NCBI RefSeq assembly: GCF_008180415.1 | Contig: NZ_VTEI01000012.1 | Span: 1-64,000 of the forward strand | Direction: 5' to 3' | Origin: Rossellomorea vietnamensis | GTDB lineage: Bacteria > Bacillota > Bacilli > Bacillales > Bacillaceae_B | Length of the DNA: 64,000 bases | Part shown: positions 7,296 to 15,608 of the stretch, piece after piece | How positions within the stretch are numbered: position 1 is the first letter of the stretch | Layout of the letters: each line of letters opens with the position of its first letter | The notes under the pieces: generated by a model | The model's input: only the letters and a program-made list of their open reading frames with translations | Told to the model about the DNA's origin: nothing | Databases searched by the model: none | Program-made: the position numbers and the translations under genes

Positions 7296-8348
7296 ATGTA
7301 CATCAAAATTTTTAATTCCTTAATGACAACGAGAAGGACAAGGAATGAAATCCCTTCATGTAACTTAGAGGGTCATATTGCCCGGATGACTTCCCATTGG
7401 CAGGAAAAAGGGGGAAATCATCTTACGCATTTAACCTTTTTAAAAGATAAAGAAGTATTTTGGAATGAAGAACAAACTGTTTTTATACTATATAAGCGTA
7501 TTGCCAATAAATTAATTGTGCTGGGTGATCCGGTGGGGGAAGAGGCTCATATTTACCAAGCCATTAAGGAGTTTTCCGACTATGGCAGGGATAAAGGGAT
7601 GAAGCCGGTTTTTTATCAAATCAGTTCTAAATTTATGCAGCATTACCATGATTCAGGGTACAGGTTTGTTAAGCTGGGAGAAGAAGGGATTGTAAATCTT
7701 CAGCTCTTCAGCACAGAAGGAAAAAAGAATGGCAAGCTGCGGACAAGTTTGAATAAGTTAAGCAGAAATGGCTACTCCTTCGATGTCATGCTGCCCCCTT
7801 TTTCGGAGGAAGTGCTTTCAGAAATTACTGCGGTTTCAAGCATGTGGCTTGGTGATCAAAAGGAAAAAGGTTTTTCGGTTGCTGCATTCAGTGAGGAATA
7901 CGTTTCCCGCTTTCCTGTTGCTATGATAAGAGATTCCCAAGGCAAGTTAATTGCCTTTGCGACTTTGCCGACGAATTATAAAGGGAAGATCAGCATTGAT
8001 TTGATGAGAAAAGTGGCCGACAGTCCCAATGGCACAATGGATGCGTTGTTTGTCCATATCTTCAATTGGGCAAAAAACAATGGCTATAAAGCCTGCAGTT
8101 TGGGAATGTCCCCGCTTTCCAATGTGGGAAACTGCCACCATTCCTTCATGACTGAGAAACTTATACATTTAGCTTACCTGCATGGAAATTCCCTCTACAA
8201 TTTCAGGGGCCTCAGGGAGTTTAAAGATAAGTTCTCCACGAATTGGGAGCCTAAGTATCTGGCTTACAAGAAGACCGCTCTTCCTATTGCATTCGTTCAA
8301 TTGCTGCTGCTGATCAACCAGAATCAGAAAGCGAAGAACACCTTTTAA
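7296..8348 (+). CDS. MprF-type lysylphosphatidylglycerol synthetase domain protein (DUF2156), soluble
   Basis: The 350-aa protein matches the C-terminal catalytic half of MprF, which moves lysine or alanine from charged tRNA to phosphatidylglycerol. Family landmarks include FLKDKEVFWN, GDPVG (about residue 87), the YRFVKLGEEGIVNL strand, RTSLNKLSRNGY, and the closing FKDKFSTNWEPKYLAY. No multi-pass membrane flippase domain precedes it; only the C-terminal tail has a short hydrophobic stretch. It could therefore be an aminoacyltransferase without flippase, or a related GNAT-fold protein with another substrate. AGGAGG lies 9 bp before ATG 7296. It is followed 14 bp later by the alkyltransferase-like gene. 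Confidence 0.82.
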   Translation: MYIKIFNSLMTTRRTRNEIPSCNLEGHIARMTSHWQEKGGNHLTHLTFLKDKEVFWNEEQTVFILYKRIANKLIVLGDPVGEEAHIYQAIKEFSDYGRDKGMKPVFYQISSKFMQHYHDSGYRFVKLGEEGIVNLQLFSTEGKKNGKLRTSLNKLSRNGYSFDVMLPPFSEEVLSEITAVSSMWLGDQKEKGFSVAAFSEEYVSRFPVAMIRDSQGKLIAFATLPTNYKGKISIDLMRKVADSPNGTMDALFVHIFNWAKNNGYKACSLGMSPLSNVGNCHHSFMTEKLIHLAYLHGNSLYNFRGLREFKDKFSTNWEPKYLAYKKTALPIAFVQLLLLINQNQKAKNTF

Positions 8349-8362
8349 GAAAGGATGTTTCT

Positions 8363-8683
8363 GTGACACCTTTTACAGAAGACGTGATAAAAATCATTAG
8401 AAGCATCCCTGCAGGAAAAGTCATGACCTATGGACAGATTGCGGGACTGGCTGGAAGTCCGCGTGCTGCCCGCCAGGTTGTCCGGATTCTCCATTCCATG
8501 AGCCGTAAACACAAGCTTCCCTGGCACAGGGTCATCAATGCCCAGGGTAAAATTGCTCTTCGTGATGAAGAGTCTTTTGAAGAACAGCGGCTGAACCTGG
8601 AAATAGAGGGTGTAAATGTCGGCCTGCAAGGGAAAATAGATCTAGAGAGATTTCAATGGAATCCTGAAATAGCTGAAACATAA
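8363..8683 (+). CDS. atl: Alkyltransferase-like protein (ATL), non-catalytic MGMT homologue
   Basis: A 106-aa protein with the fold and DNA-binding helix of O6-alkylguanine-DNA alkyltransferases (GQIAGLAGSPRAARQV is the recognition helix). The active-site PCHRV motif is PWHRV here: W54 replaces the alkyl-accepting cysteine. ATL proteins bind O6-alkylguanine, flip it, and hand the lesion to nucleotide excision repair. Start is GTG 8363 with AAAGGATG upstream. It probably shares a transcript with the upstream gene and ends at a strong hairpin. Confidence 0.9.
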   Translation: MTPFTEDVIKIIRSIPAGKVMTYGQIAGLAGSPRAARQVVRILHSMSRKHKLPWHRVINAQGKIALRDEESFEEQRLNLEIEGVNVGLQGKIDLERFQWNPEIAET

Positions 8684-8720
8684 TGGACACTTCCAAAAAG
8701 GAGTGTCCATTATGTTTGTT
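8682..8720 (+). terminator. Terminator after atl
   Basis: AATGGACACT (8682-8691) and AGTGTCCATT (8702-8711), followed by a T-rich run. Confidence 0.85.
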
Positions 8721-8739
8721 TTGCAAAATTGTGTCCGCT

Positions 8740-9420
8740 TTACACAAAATGGATTTCCGCTCCAGGTGGACGACTCCGCGGGACGGGCGGTGAAGTAAAA
8801 GCGGAAGCGGCCGTTCAGCGACGTACAGATTTTAGGGCTCTCGTATGAGATAAAGGAATCACGAAGAGCGTAAGCGATTCGATGATGACTTATCGCAAGG
8901 AGAGAGACCGAAATCTGCTAGTCGCTGGCCGCTGGAGCTGGATGAGCCTCCTCGGCTTTGCCTGTATAAAAAGTGGAAGCGCCTTGGTCAGCCCCGACAG
9001 GCAAATGTTCTCAAGAGAATAAAAGGCGGTCTTTCCTTTTCTTCTCTTGAGGTTATTTGATCCCGAGGGGCTAGGCGCAGGAACTAGATAGGGGGTCTCA
9101 CCTGTCCCGCTAGTCCCGCAGGAGATCGTCCGCCTGCAGCGAAGATCCTCCTACGTAAATAGAAACGGGGTAAAATCACATTCTAAATCAGCAATTAAAC
9201 AAAATACCTTTTAAATAGACTGTTGGCGCATTATTAATGCTTTCGGAAGTATACCCTTTCAGGTACTAAGATTTTTATCTCTAAATGGGGAGCAGTTCTT
9301 TTCTTTAGGCTTACCAGAATATAAAGCCGTTATCTTACGAAGTTCATATAAAAAAGCAACAACCTTTACCCACTCTAACGCTTTTGCTGTGGCAGAAAAA
9401 TTTGCTGCATAGTCCTCGCT
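8740..9420. repeat. Composite non-coding repeat region (modules A, B and C)
   Basis: No gene fits here. The stretch is a mosaic. A piece of module A with GGACTCCGCGG-like sequence (about 8750-8795). Module B (about 8800-8940), centred on AGATAAAGGAATCACGAAGA and its complement-like partner. Module C (about 8965-9085), with a long hairpin CTCAAGAGAATAAAAGG...CTCTTGAG. Then the other arm of module A (GTCTCACCTGTCCCGCTAGT, about 9095-9135). The last 180 bp resemble the interior of the shorter TIR elements. All modules recur near 16.7 and 32.2-33.3 kb. Confidence 0.7.
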
Positions 9421-9480
9421 CTAAGAAATGATGTGTTAAAATATTCTAAAAACTATATTACCAAGAATTGGGGAGCAGGG

Positions 9481-9834
9481 ATGGATGCGTTAGGAATTTC
9501 GGTAGCTGTGTTGATGGTTGTCATTGTGATTTTCTCGAGTAAAAAGGAATATAACAAAATGAGTCCCGCTGAAAAGGAAAAGCTGAAGGAGGAGTTGAGA
9601 AACCCGCTGATCCTCGTAGCAGGATTGATACCGGCAGGGTTCCTCTTAGTATTTATTTCGATTGCTTTGCAGTCAGCCACTCTCAGGTATATTGCTTTTG
9701 CTTTAATGGGCCTTGGCATGATCATTGAAGGCGCGATGCTGTCCAAGGAGTCATCGAGAGGTACTTTACTCGTGGTTCTTGGATCTTCTGCCATTCTTGT
9801 GCTTGGTTTACTGGCCACTCGGCCGTTCTGGTAA
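9481..9834 (+). CDS. Small integral membrane protein
   Basis: The 117-aa product is not a family I recognise. It has a hydrophobic segment at about residues 4-19, a charged cytosolic stretch (KKEYNKMSPAEKEKLKEELR), and three further hydrophobic segments at about 42-60, 64-80 and 92-112. The ATG at 9481 is preferred over an upstream GTG because GGGGAG precedes it closely. It is followed 11 bp later by a DUF3784-like gene. The motif MSPAEKEKLKEE resembles the MPKEEKEKYD motif in that neighbour, suggesting a related pair. Confidence 0.7.
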   Translation: MDALGISVAVLMVVIVIFSSKKEYNKMSPAEKEKLKEELRNPLILVAGLIPAGFLLVFISIALQSATLRYIAFALMGLGMIIEGAMLSKESSRGTLLVVLGSSAILVLGLLATRPFW

Positions 9835-9845
9835 GGAGGCATAAC

Positions 9846-10163
9846 ATGATTGTTCATCTACTCATTATAGGTTTGTTTGTTATCCTGGGCATATTTCTGA
9901 TCAATGGAAAAGGAGCCTTTTTGATTGCAGGATATAATACAATGCCTAAGGAAGAGAAAGAAAAGTATGATACGGAAGCACTGTGCAAGTTCATGGGCAA
10001 GATGATGTTTGCTCTATCGTTCAGTATCTCGCTCTGGGCATTAAGTGAGGCACTCGATATGCAGTGGCTGTTCATAGCGGGAATGGTTTTATTTATGGCT
10101 TTAATCTTTTTCATGCTTGTTTATATTAATACCGGCAGTAGATTTAAGAAAGGCGATGGCTGA
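9846..10163 (+). CDS. DUF3784-like membrane protein
   Basis: A 105-aa protein with three hydrophobic segments (about 4-20, 52-70, 76-95) and the family signature GKGAFLIAGYNTMPKEEKEKYD at about residues 22-43, followed by LCKFMGK. The function of this family is unknown. AAGGAGGC precedes ATG 9846, and the gene is probably cotranscribed with the preceding one. Confidence 0.78.
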   Translation: MIVHLLIIGLFVILGIFLINGKGAFLIAGYNTMPKEEKEKYDTEALCKFMGKMMFALSFSISLWALSEALDMQWLFIAGMVLFMALIFFMLVYINTGSRFKKGDG

Positions 10164-10339
10164 AAGAGGGTTGGCGAAGTGACAAGATGTTCAAGTAGGT
10201 ATCTGCCTGAATTTTCCTCAGGGCATTAGATTAACGTGAATAGTCTGGGTTAGGTGTTTGTCCATTTGGTTTCAATTCTTTTTGATTTGGACCAGGAAAA
10301 GCTATAATGAAGACAAGCACTTATGAAAGGAAGATGAGA

Positions 10340-10510
10340 ATGTCCGAGTTCTTAAACCTGGTCTTTGGGTATGTTATATTGGCGATTCCAGCCTTGATCA
10401 TTGTTCTGTTATTCATGCGAAAGTCAAAAAAGGACCTGAAGGATTTTGATGAAAGTAAATATCATATTCTTGATCATGATGGAGATAAAGATAAAGAAAG
10501 AGAAAAATAA
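10340..10510 (+). CDS. Short single-span membrane protein
   Basis: A 56-aa product with one hydrophobic helix (about residues 5-26) and a highly charged tail (KSKKDLKDFDESKYHILDHD). The ATG at 10340 has AAAGGAAG at good spacing; an upstream ATG at 10307 would add 11 residues but lacks one. A terminator follows. Function unknown. Confidence 0.6.
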   Translation: MSEFLNLVFGYVILAIPALIIVLLFMRKSKKDLKDFDESKYHILDHDGDKDKEREK

Positions 10511-10526
10511 AATACTCAAGAAAAAT

Positions 10527-10563
10527 CCACCTGCGGCAAGTTGTCCCTGGTGGTTTTTTTTTT
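10527..10563 (+). terminator. Terminator
   Basis: CCACC (10527-10531) and GGTGG (10549-10553) followed by a run of ten or more T. The loop is large and the stem short. Confidence 0.6.
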
Positions 10564-10573
10564 ATAAAAACTA

Positions 10574-10604
10574 TTGAAGTTAACGTTAACGTCAATGGTA
10601 AAAT
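10574..10604 (+). promoter_or_regulatory. MerR-type promoter with 19-bp spacer and internal operator
   Basis: TTGAAG (10574-10579) and TAAAAT (10599-10604) are 19 bp apart, the over-long spacing that MerR regulators correct by twisting DNA. The spacer carries the palindrome GTTAACGTTAAC (10579-10590), extended to TTGA...TCAA. The first gene downstream is itself a MerR regulator, so autoregulation is likely. Confidence 0.7.
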
Positions 10605-10640
10605 AATATTATCTAAAAATTCAGACACACAGGAGACCTC

Positions 10641-11024
10641 ATGAATTATTCCATTTCACAACTTGCAGAAGAGTTTAGCCTCACTACCAGGACAATCAGA
10701 TACTATGAAGAACTGGACCTTTTGACACCTGCCCGGGATGATGGCGGCAGGAGGGTGTATTCAAGAAAAGAATATGCCCGCCTGAAGCTGATTCTGCGCG
10801 GAAAGCGTTTCGGCTTTTCGTTAGAAGAAATTAAAGAAATGATCCATCTGTTTGACAGTGACCGCAGCGGAAGAGCTCAGCTGGAAAGGACGATTGAGTA
10901 TGGCAATCAGCGAATTGAGGAGGTGAGCGGCCGGATCAGGGAACTCCAAAGTATGAAGCATGACTTAGAGATGCTGCGTGATGATTTTGTAAAAAGACTT
11001 GAACAATTGGGGAGCGATGAATGA
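10641..11024 (+). CDS. MerR family transcriptional regulator of the acyl-CoA operon
   Basis: A 127-aa protein with the MerR winged helix at residues 3-70 (YSISQLAEEFSLTTRTIRYY, GGRRVYSRKEYARL) and a coiled coil at about 75-122 for dimerisation. There is no C-terminal ligand domain and no metal-binding cysteines, so this is not a metal sensor. The stop overlaps the start of the acyl-CoA synthetase gene (ATGA), indicating coupled expression. By context it resembles LiuR-type regulators of fatty- or branched-chain acyl-CoA breakdown, which also use CGTTAACG-like operators. The inducer is unknown; an acyl-CoA is a reasonable guess. Confidence 0.85.
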   Translation: MNYSISQLAEEFSLTTRTIRYYEELDLLTPARDDGGRRVYSRKEYARLKLILRGKRFGFSLEEIKEMIHLFDSDRSGRAQLERTIEYGNQRIEEVSGRIRELQSMKHDLEMLRDDFVKRLEQLGSDE

Positions 11025-12547
11025 TGAATATTTCAAATTTGCTGGAAAGAAATGCCCGTAAATACCCATATCAAGAAGCCATCATCTCAGGTGAACAGCG
11101 TGTGAATTATTTCGAGCTGGATCAGCAAGTGAATAAGTTTGCCTCGGCTCTAAAACAGCAGGGAATATCGGCAGGGGACAAAGTAGTTCTGTTCATGCCG
11201 AATACACCTGAGTTCGTGATCGCCTATTTTGCTGTGCTTCGGCTCGGTGGGATCATTGTCCCGGTCAATGCCAAGCTGACAGGAAAAGAAGTTCACTATA
11301 TTCTGGAGCATAGTGATGCACGTGCCTTCATTGCCCATGAACTGCTGTTTGATGCAGTTTCAGGGGTGCAAGGTGAAGACCTCCTGCTTATTAAAACCGG
11401 CAAAGGAAGAGACTCATGGAAAAGCTTTGAGCAGCTGCTGGCAAACGGAGAGTCGGAATCGATTGCCTGCACCCTCTCTGAAGATGATGAAGCCACGATT
11501 TTATACACTTCGGGAACGACCGGAAAGCCAAAGGGTGTCCTGTTTACTTACCGCAACATATTGAGTGCGGCAATCATGATGTGTGTGGAGATGGAAATGA
11601 AACCGGAGAGCCGGATCCTCCATATGATGCCTTTGAGTCATTCAGCCCCTCTTCACTTATTTCTGGTGGCCGGAACCTATGTGGGAGCTTCCCATGTTCT
11701 GTCCCCAACGTTCACCCCGGAAGCCCTGTTGAGACTAGTGGAAGGCGAAAAGGTGACTCACTTCTTCGGCGCGCCTGTTGCGTATCTTTTTACCGCTAAA
11801 ATGCCAACGATCGAATCCTATGACCTTTCCTTTATGAAATTCTGGGTGTATGGCGGAGCACCGCTTTCCCAGCCAGAAGTGGCGCTTATCAAAGAGAAAT
11901 TTAATACAGACAGGTTGTGCTGTGTCTATGGACTGACGGAAGCAGGGCCGACGGGAACGCTGCTGCTCGCGAATGAGCATAGTGGTCATGCGGGCAGCAT
12001 CGGGAAAAGAGGCGCATTGGGGACGGAAATCATGATTGCCGATGACGAAGGAAAGGAACTCCCGCCAGGTGAAGTGGGAGAAATCCTGCTCTATGGAGAA
12101 GGAAATATGAAAGGGTACTATAAAGACTCTGAAAAAACCAACGAAGCCTATCACAATGGCTGGTTACGGACCGGTGATCTTGCCAGGAGAGATGAAGAAG
12201 GATACATCTGGATTGTCGACCGGAAAAAGGATTTAATTATCTCCGGAGGGGTCAATATTTATCCGAAAGAGGTAGAAGAAGCCTTAATAGCCCATCCTGC
12301 GATCTCAGAGGCGGCAGTCATCGGGGTCCCTCATCCAGAATGGGGAGAAACTGTGAAAGCCTATATTGTTTCAAACGAAAAATTTGAAGATGTAAAAGAA
12401 ACCTGCCAGACGTTTTTATCTGGGAAACTTGCCTTCTATAAAATTCCGAAGCTGTATGAGGCGGTAACGGAGCTTCCGCGCAACGCGACAGGAAAGATTT
12501 TGAAGCAGGTATTAAGAGATGGTAATAAGAGCGGTGTTGCAAAATGA
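11021..12547 (+). CDS. Acyl-CoA synthetase (AMP-forming)
   Basis: Activates a carboxylic acid with ATP to acyl-AMP and then acyl-CoA. The 508-aa ANL-superfamily enzyme has the P-loop-like motif YTSGTTGKPKG (162-172), the YGLTEAGPTG region (about 306-315), the GWLRTGDLARRD hinge (about 382-393) and PRNATGKILK with the catalytic lysine near 490. Length and motifs fit medium/long-chain fatty-acid CoA ligases, but the acid cannot be read from sequence. It overlaps both the regulator upstream and the dehydrogenase downstream by 4 bp, so the three genes form a tight operon. Confidence 0.88.
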   Translation: MMNISNLLERNARKYPYQEAIISGEQRVNYFELDQQVNKFASALKQQGISAGDKVVLFMPNTPEFVIAYFAVLRLGGIIVPVNAKLTGKEVHYILEHSDARAFIAHELLFDAVSGVQGEDLLLIKTGKGRDSWKSFEQLLANGESESIACTLSEDDEATILYTSGTTGKPKGVLFTYRNILSAAIMMCVEMEMKPESRILHMMPLSHSAPLHLFLVAGTYVGASHVLSPTFTPEALLRLVEGEKVTHFFGAPVAYLFTAKMPTIESYDLSFMKFWVYGGAPLSQPEVALIKEKFNTDRLCCVYGLTEAGPTGTLLLANEHSGHAGSIGKRGALGTEIMIADDEGKELPPGEVGEILLYGEGNMKGYYKDSEKTNEAYHNGWLRTGDLARRDEEGYIWIVDRKKDLIISGGVNIYPKEVEEALIAHPAISEAAVIGVPHPEWGETVKAYIVSNEKFEDVKETCQTFLSGKLAFYKIPKLYEAVTELPRNATGKILKQVLRDGNKSGVAK

Positions 12548-14226
12548 AGTACATTGAAAACTTTTACAAAGAGGATCCCCATTTTATCAGCGTCCTGAAG
12601 CGATATCTCGATGAAGAAATGGGAGAATGGGCCGATCGCGAGCTCACAGATTTCGGCGGTATGTGTGCAGGCGAAATCGATGAACGTGCGGCCCATACAG
12701 ACCGGGAAGGCCAGCCGAGGCTCATTAAATATGACCGGATGGGCGAGGATATCTCTGAGGTTTGGGTCAATGAAGGCTACAAGCAAACGGTAAAGGATAC
12801 GTATAACAGAGGGATTGTGGGCTATATCCATAAACAAATCCCGGAACTCGGCCGAAAAGGCAATTATATTTATTCCTACGCTCAAGGGTATCTGCTGTCA
12901 CAGTCCGAACCGGGTTTCTATTGTCCTGTCACGCTGACAATGGCAACAGCCTATCTCTTGGAACACTATGCGAGTGATGAAATCAAAGAGCGCTTCCTTC
13001 CTCACGTGCTTTCTACCGGCGAAACCGAGCTATACGAAGGAGCCACTTTTCTTACTGAGCGGCAGGGCGGGTCAGATGTAGGTGCGAACGAAACCAAAGC
13101 GGTAAAAGATGGTGACAGCTACCGTCTTTACGGGGAGAAATATTTCGCCTCCAATTCAGGAATGTGCGGAGTAGCAATGGTACTGGCAAGGATAGATGGA
13201 GCACCGCCTGGCACAAAAGGACTGAGCCTGTTTGCCGTACCTTGGCGAAAGGAAAACGGCATGCTGAACGGAATCAAAATCAGAAGGTTGAAAGACAAAT
13301 TGGGTGTCCGCGCCGTTCCTTCTGCTGAAGTCGAATTTGAAGAAGCCGAAGCCTATCTGGTTGGGGAAGCTTCAAAAGGCATCCATTATATGATGGAGGC
13401 ACTCAACCTTTCCAGGGTCTGCAATGCGATTGCCTCCATTGGGATCATGAGGCGTGCCTATATAGAAGCAAGAAATTATGCCTTCCACAGAGAGGCCTTC
13501 GGAAAGAAACTGGCAGACTATCCGATGATTAAGGAAACCCTGACGCATTTGGCGGTGAAGCAGGAAATCGAAACAAGCGCTGTATTTTCTCTTATCGATC
13601 TCTTCGATAAAGTCATGTCACATGAGCATCCGGTTTCGGAAAAAGAAATGGTCTTGAACAGGCTGCTCATTGCTCTTTTAAAAAAAGAAACAGCCGAACA
13701 GGCCATCCACTTCTCTCACGAGGCAATTGAAATGCATGGAGGAAACGGTTTTATCGAAGACTTCGTTCTTCCCCGTCTCCTGCGAGATGCGCAAGTTTTG
13801 ACCGTGTGGGAAGGAACAGCGAATATCCTCGGGCTTGAAATTCTGCGGTTAATGAATAAGCATAATGCCCATCAGCTGTTTATCGAGGAAATGAAGGGAA
13901 ATCTGGAGGGCATCCCCGCTTCTTTGGAAGGATTAAAAGGGCTTGTAGAAAAAGGCTTGAAGGAGCTCTCGGAACTGACGGAGTATGTGGCCGGTGCGGA
14001 GCAAGATGTACAGACCTATCATGCCAAAAAAATTGGTAATCTCATGACAAGCATTTATGAAAGCTGGATCAGTTTAGAAGAAGCAGCGAGCGGCGGTGAA
14101 CGGGAACGGGCAAAAGCGGAAATTTTCATTGAAAAAACATGGTGCAATCATCTGCTCGATAAAGAGATGAAGCCGGTAGCCCACTTTGATTTGATATGCA
14201 ATCCCCAGCTTACCCCTGTAAAATGA
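12544..14226 (+). CDS. Acyl-CoA dehydrogenase, AidB/FadE5-like branch
   Basis: A 560-aa flavoprotein, longer than the usual ~380 aa. It has an N-terminal helical extension, the FAD-binding acyl-CoA dehydrogenase core (LTERQGGSDVGANET at about 171-185, RLKDKLGVRAVPS at about 248-260), and the base-containing motif VWEGTANI near 421-428 typical of the AidB-like branch. It would introduce the alpha-beta double bond in an acyl-CoA made by the adjacent synthetase. Translation is coupled to the upstream gene (ATGA overlap at 12544). A bidirectional terminator ends the operon. Substrate unknown. Confidence 0.88.
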   Translation: MKYIENFYKEDPHFISVLKRYLDEEMGEWADRELTDFGGMCAGEIDERAAHTDREGQPRLIKYDRMGEDISEVWVNEGYKQTVKDTYNRGIVGYIHKQIPELGRKGNYIYSYAQGYLLSQSEPGFYCPVTLTMATAYLLEHYASDEIKERFLPHVLSTGETELYEGATFLTERQGGSDVGANETKAVKDGDSYRLYGEKYFASNSGMCGVAMVLARIDGAPPGTKGLSLFAVPWRKENGMLNGIKIRRLKDKLGVRAVPSAEVEFEEAEAYLVGEASKGIHYMMEALNLSRVCNAIASIGIMRRAYIEARNYAFHREAFGKKLADYPMIKETLTHLAVKQEIETSAVFSLIDLFDKVMSHEHPVSEKEMVLNRLLIALLKKETAEQAIHFSHEAIEMHGGNGFIEDFVLPRLLRDAQVLTVWEGTANILGLEILRLMNKHNAHQLFIEEMKGNLEGIPASLEGLKGLVEKGLKELSELTEYVAGAEQDVQTYHAKKIGNLMTSIYESWISLEEAASGGERERAKAEIFIEKTWCNHLLDKEMKPVAHFDLICNPQLTPVK

Positions 14227-14262
14227 GCAAAAACCACACTGAATTTCAGTGTGGTTTTTGCT
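14226..14262. terminator. Bidirectional terminator
   Basis: AGCAAAAACCACACTG and CAGTGTGGTTTTTGCT form a perfect stem with A- and T-tracts on both sides, between convergent genes. Confidence 0.92.
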
Positions 14263-14263
14263 G

Positions 14264-15466
14264 TCAGCCTGCCTTCTCAGCCAGAACAGTTCCTTTTAAT
14301 TGACAGTACTTAGAGTAAAAGAGTGCCGTAGCCGCAAGGGAAACAATTCCGAACATGAGCGTCATATATTGCAATCCCATTATATCCAGGAACAATCCGG
14401 TCATCAGGAGGACCACCTGGAAGATCAGTCTGTCCAGCATATTCCGGAATGAAAAGAACCTTCCATGAAAGTCTTTTGGGATCCGCGTCTGGAAAATGGT
14501 TGCGGCTGTCGGAAAGAAGCAGCCGACTGCAAATCCAAAAATTGCGAAGGCAATCACGGAAATCACCGGCTGGTCAGCGAAAAACAACAGCATTTGCGCA
14601 GCACCAATCACAAATGAGAACAAGAACAAAATTGAGTAAGGAGAGCGCTTGCCGCTGATCTGCTTTACAAAAAAGGCTCCTAGCATGAAGGCAATCCCTT
14701 CCGCTGTATAAATCCAGCCTTTAATAGCCGAGCTGTCCTGCAGGTCACTGATGTTGATGACCATCAAATTGAACCCGCCGATAAATAAAAGAGGAATGAG
14801 TGTCATAACCAAGGTCATCATGACAATCGGAAGCCCTTTGATAATCGGAAAGACTTCTTTGAAACTGCCAGCTTTGGCTTTCCCTTTTTGAATGGTGCCG
14901 GCATTCGGTTCCTCCAGCTTTAAGAAGAACGTTATGAAAAATAGAAGCAAATAAGCAATCATTGATAGGAAATACAGCATGGATAGAGACATGACGACGA
15001 GGAAGATTCCTGCAAGAGCCGTTCCCAATATCCTTGAAAGTGTCGCCACATTCATATGGACTCCGTTCAGCTGAAGCAGGTCTTTCTCCTTGACCACCAG
15101 GGGGATTGCCGCCTGTAAAGCAGGAAAATAGAAAGCGGCTGAAACCTGGATGAAAATCATGAACACAACCATCCATAGAACGGATCCTGTATAGATAGCA
15201 GCAAACATGAACAGCACGCTGACTGAGCGTCCGAAACCGGAGAAAAGCATGACTTTCTTTTTATCCACCTGGTCCGTAATCCTGCCAGCAAGCGGACCAA
15301 GAAGCAGACCGGCCAGCAAACCGATGGCGAGGATGACGGCTTTCAAAAAGTCGGAGGGCACCTTGTCCTGCATAAATTCAAGATTTCCAATGATTCCGAG
15401 CCAGAGCCCCAAGCCGGCAACGAACTCGCCCATTAAGATGATCCATACATTTTTATTTTTCCACAT
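14264..15466 (-). CDS. MFS transporter (drug-efflux-like)
   Basis: A 400-aa polytopic membrane protein with about 12 hydrophobic segments. The loop 2-3 motif GRITDQVDKKKVM (about residues 60-72) and the LLLGPLAGR segment before it are hallmarks of the major facilitator superfamily. The pattern matches the MFS_3/enterobactin-exporter-like group often annotated as macrolide or multidrug efflux. Start is ATG 15466, with GAGGTA 7 bp upstream; a GTG five codons earlier is less likely. It is convergent with the acyl-CoA operon. Substrate unknown. Confidence 0.85.
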   Translation of the reverse strand: MWKNKNVWIILMGEFVAGLGLWLGIIGNLEFMQDKVPSDFLKAVILAIGLLAGLLLGPLAGRITDQVDKKKVMLFSGFGRSVSVLFMFAAIYTGSVLWMVVFMIFIQVSAAFYFPALQAAIPLVVKEKDLLQLNGVHMNVATLSRILGTALAGIFLVVMSLSMLYFLSMIAYLLLFFITFFLKLEEPNAGTIQKGKAKAGSFKEVFPIIKGLPIVMMTLVMTLIPLLFIGGFNLMVINISDLQDSSAIKGWIYTAEGIAFMLGAFFVKQISGKRSPYSILFLFSFVIGAAQMLLFFADQPVISVIAFAIFGFAVGCFFPTAATIFQTRIPKDFHGRFFSFRNMLDRLIFQVVLLMTGLFLDIMGLQYMTLMFGIVSLAATALFYSKYCQLKGTVLAEKAG

Positions 15467-15608
15467 AAGAGTACCTCGCACAGTGTGTAATATATTTCGT
15501 TTCTCTAAATATACTACAGCTCAAAGGTCTTAGGTATCTTTTTCTTTGAATCTAGGAGCTTGGGTAATCTTACCTTTTTTTATAAAAAGCACAATGAATC
15601 ATGGCCCC

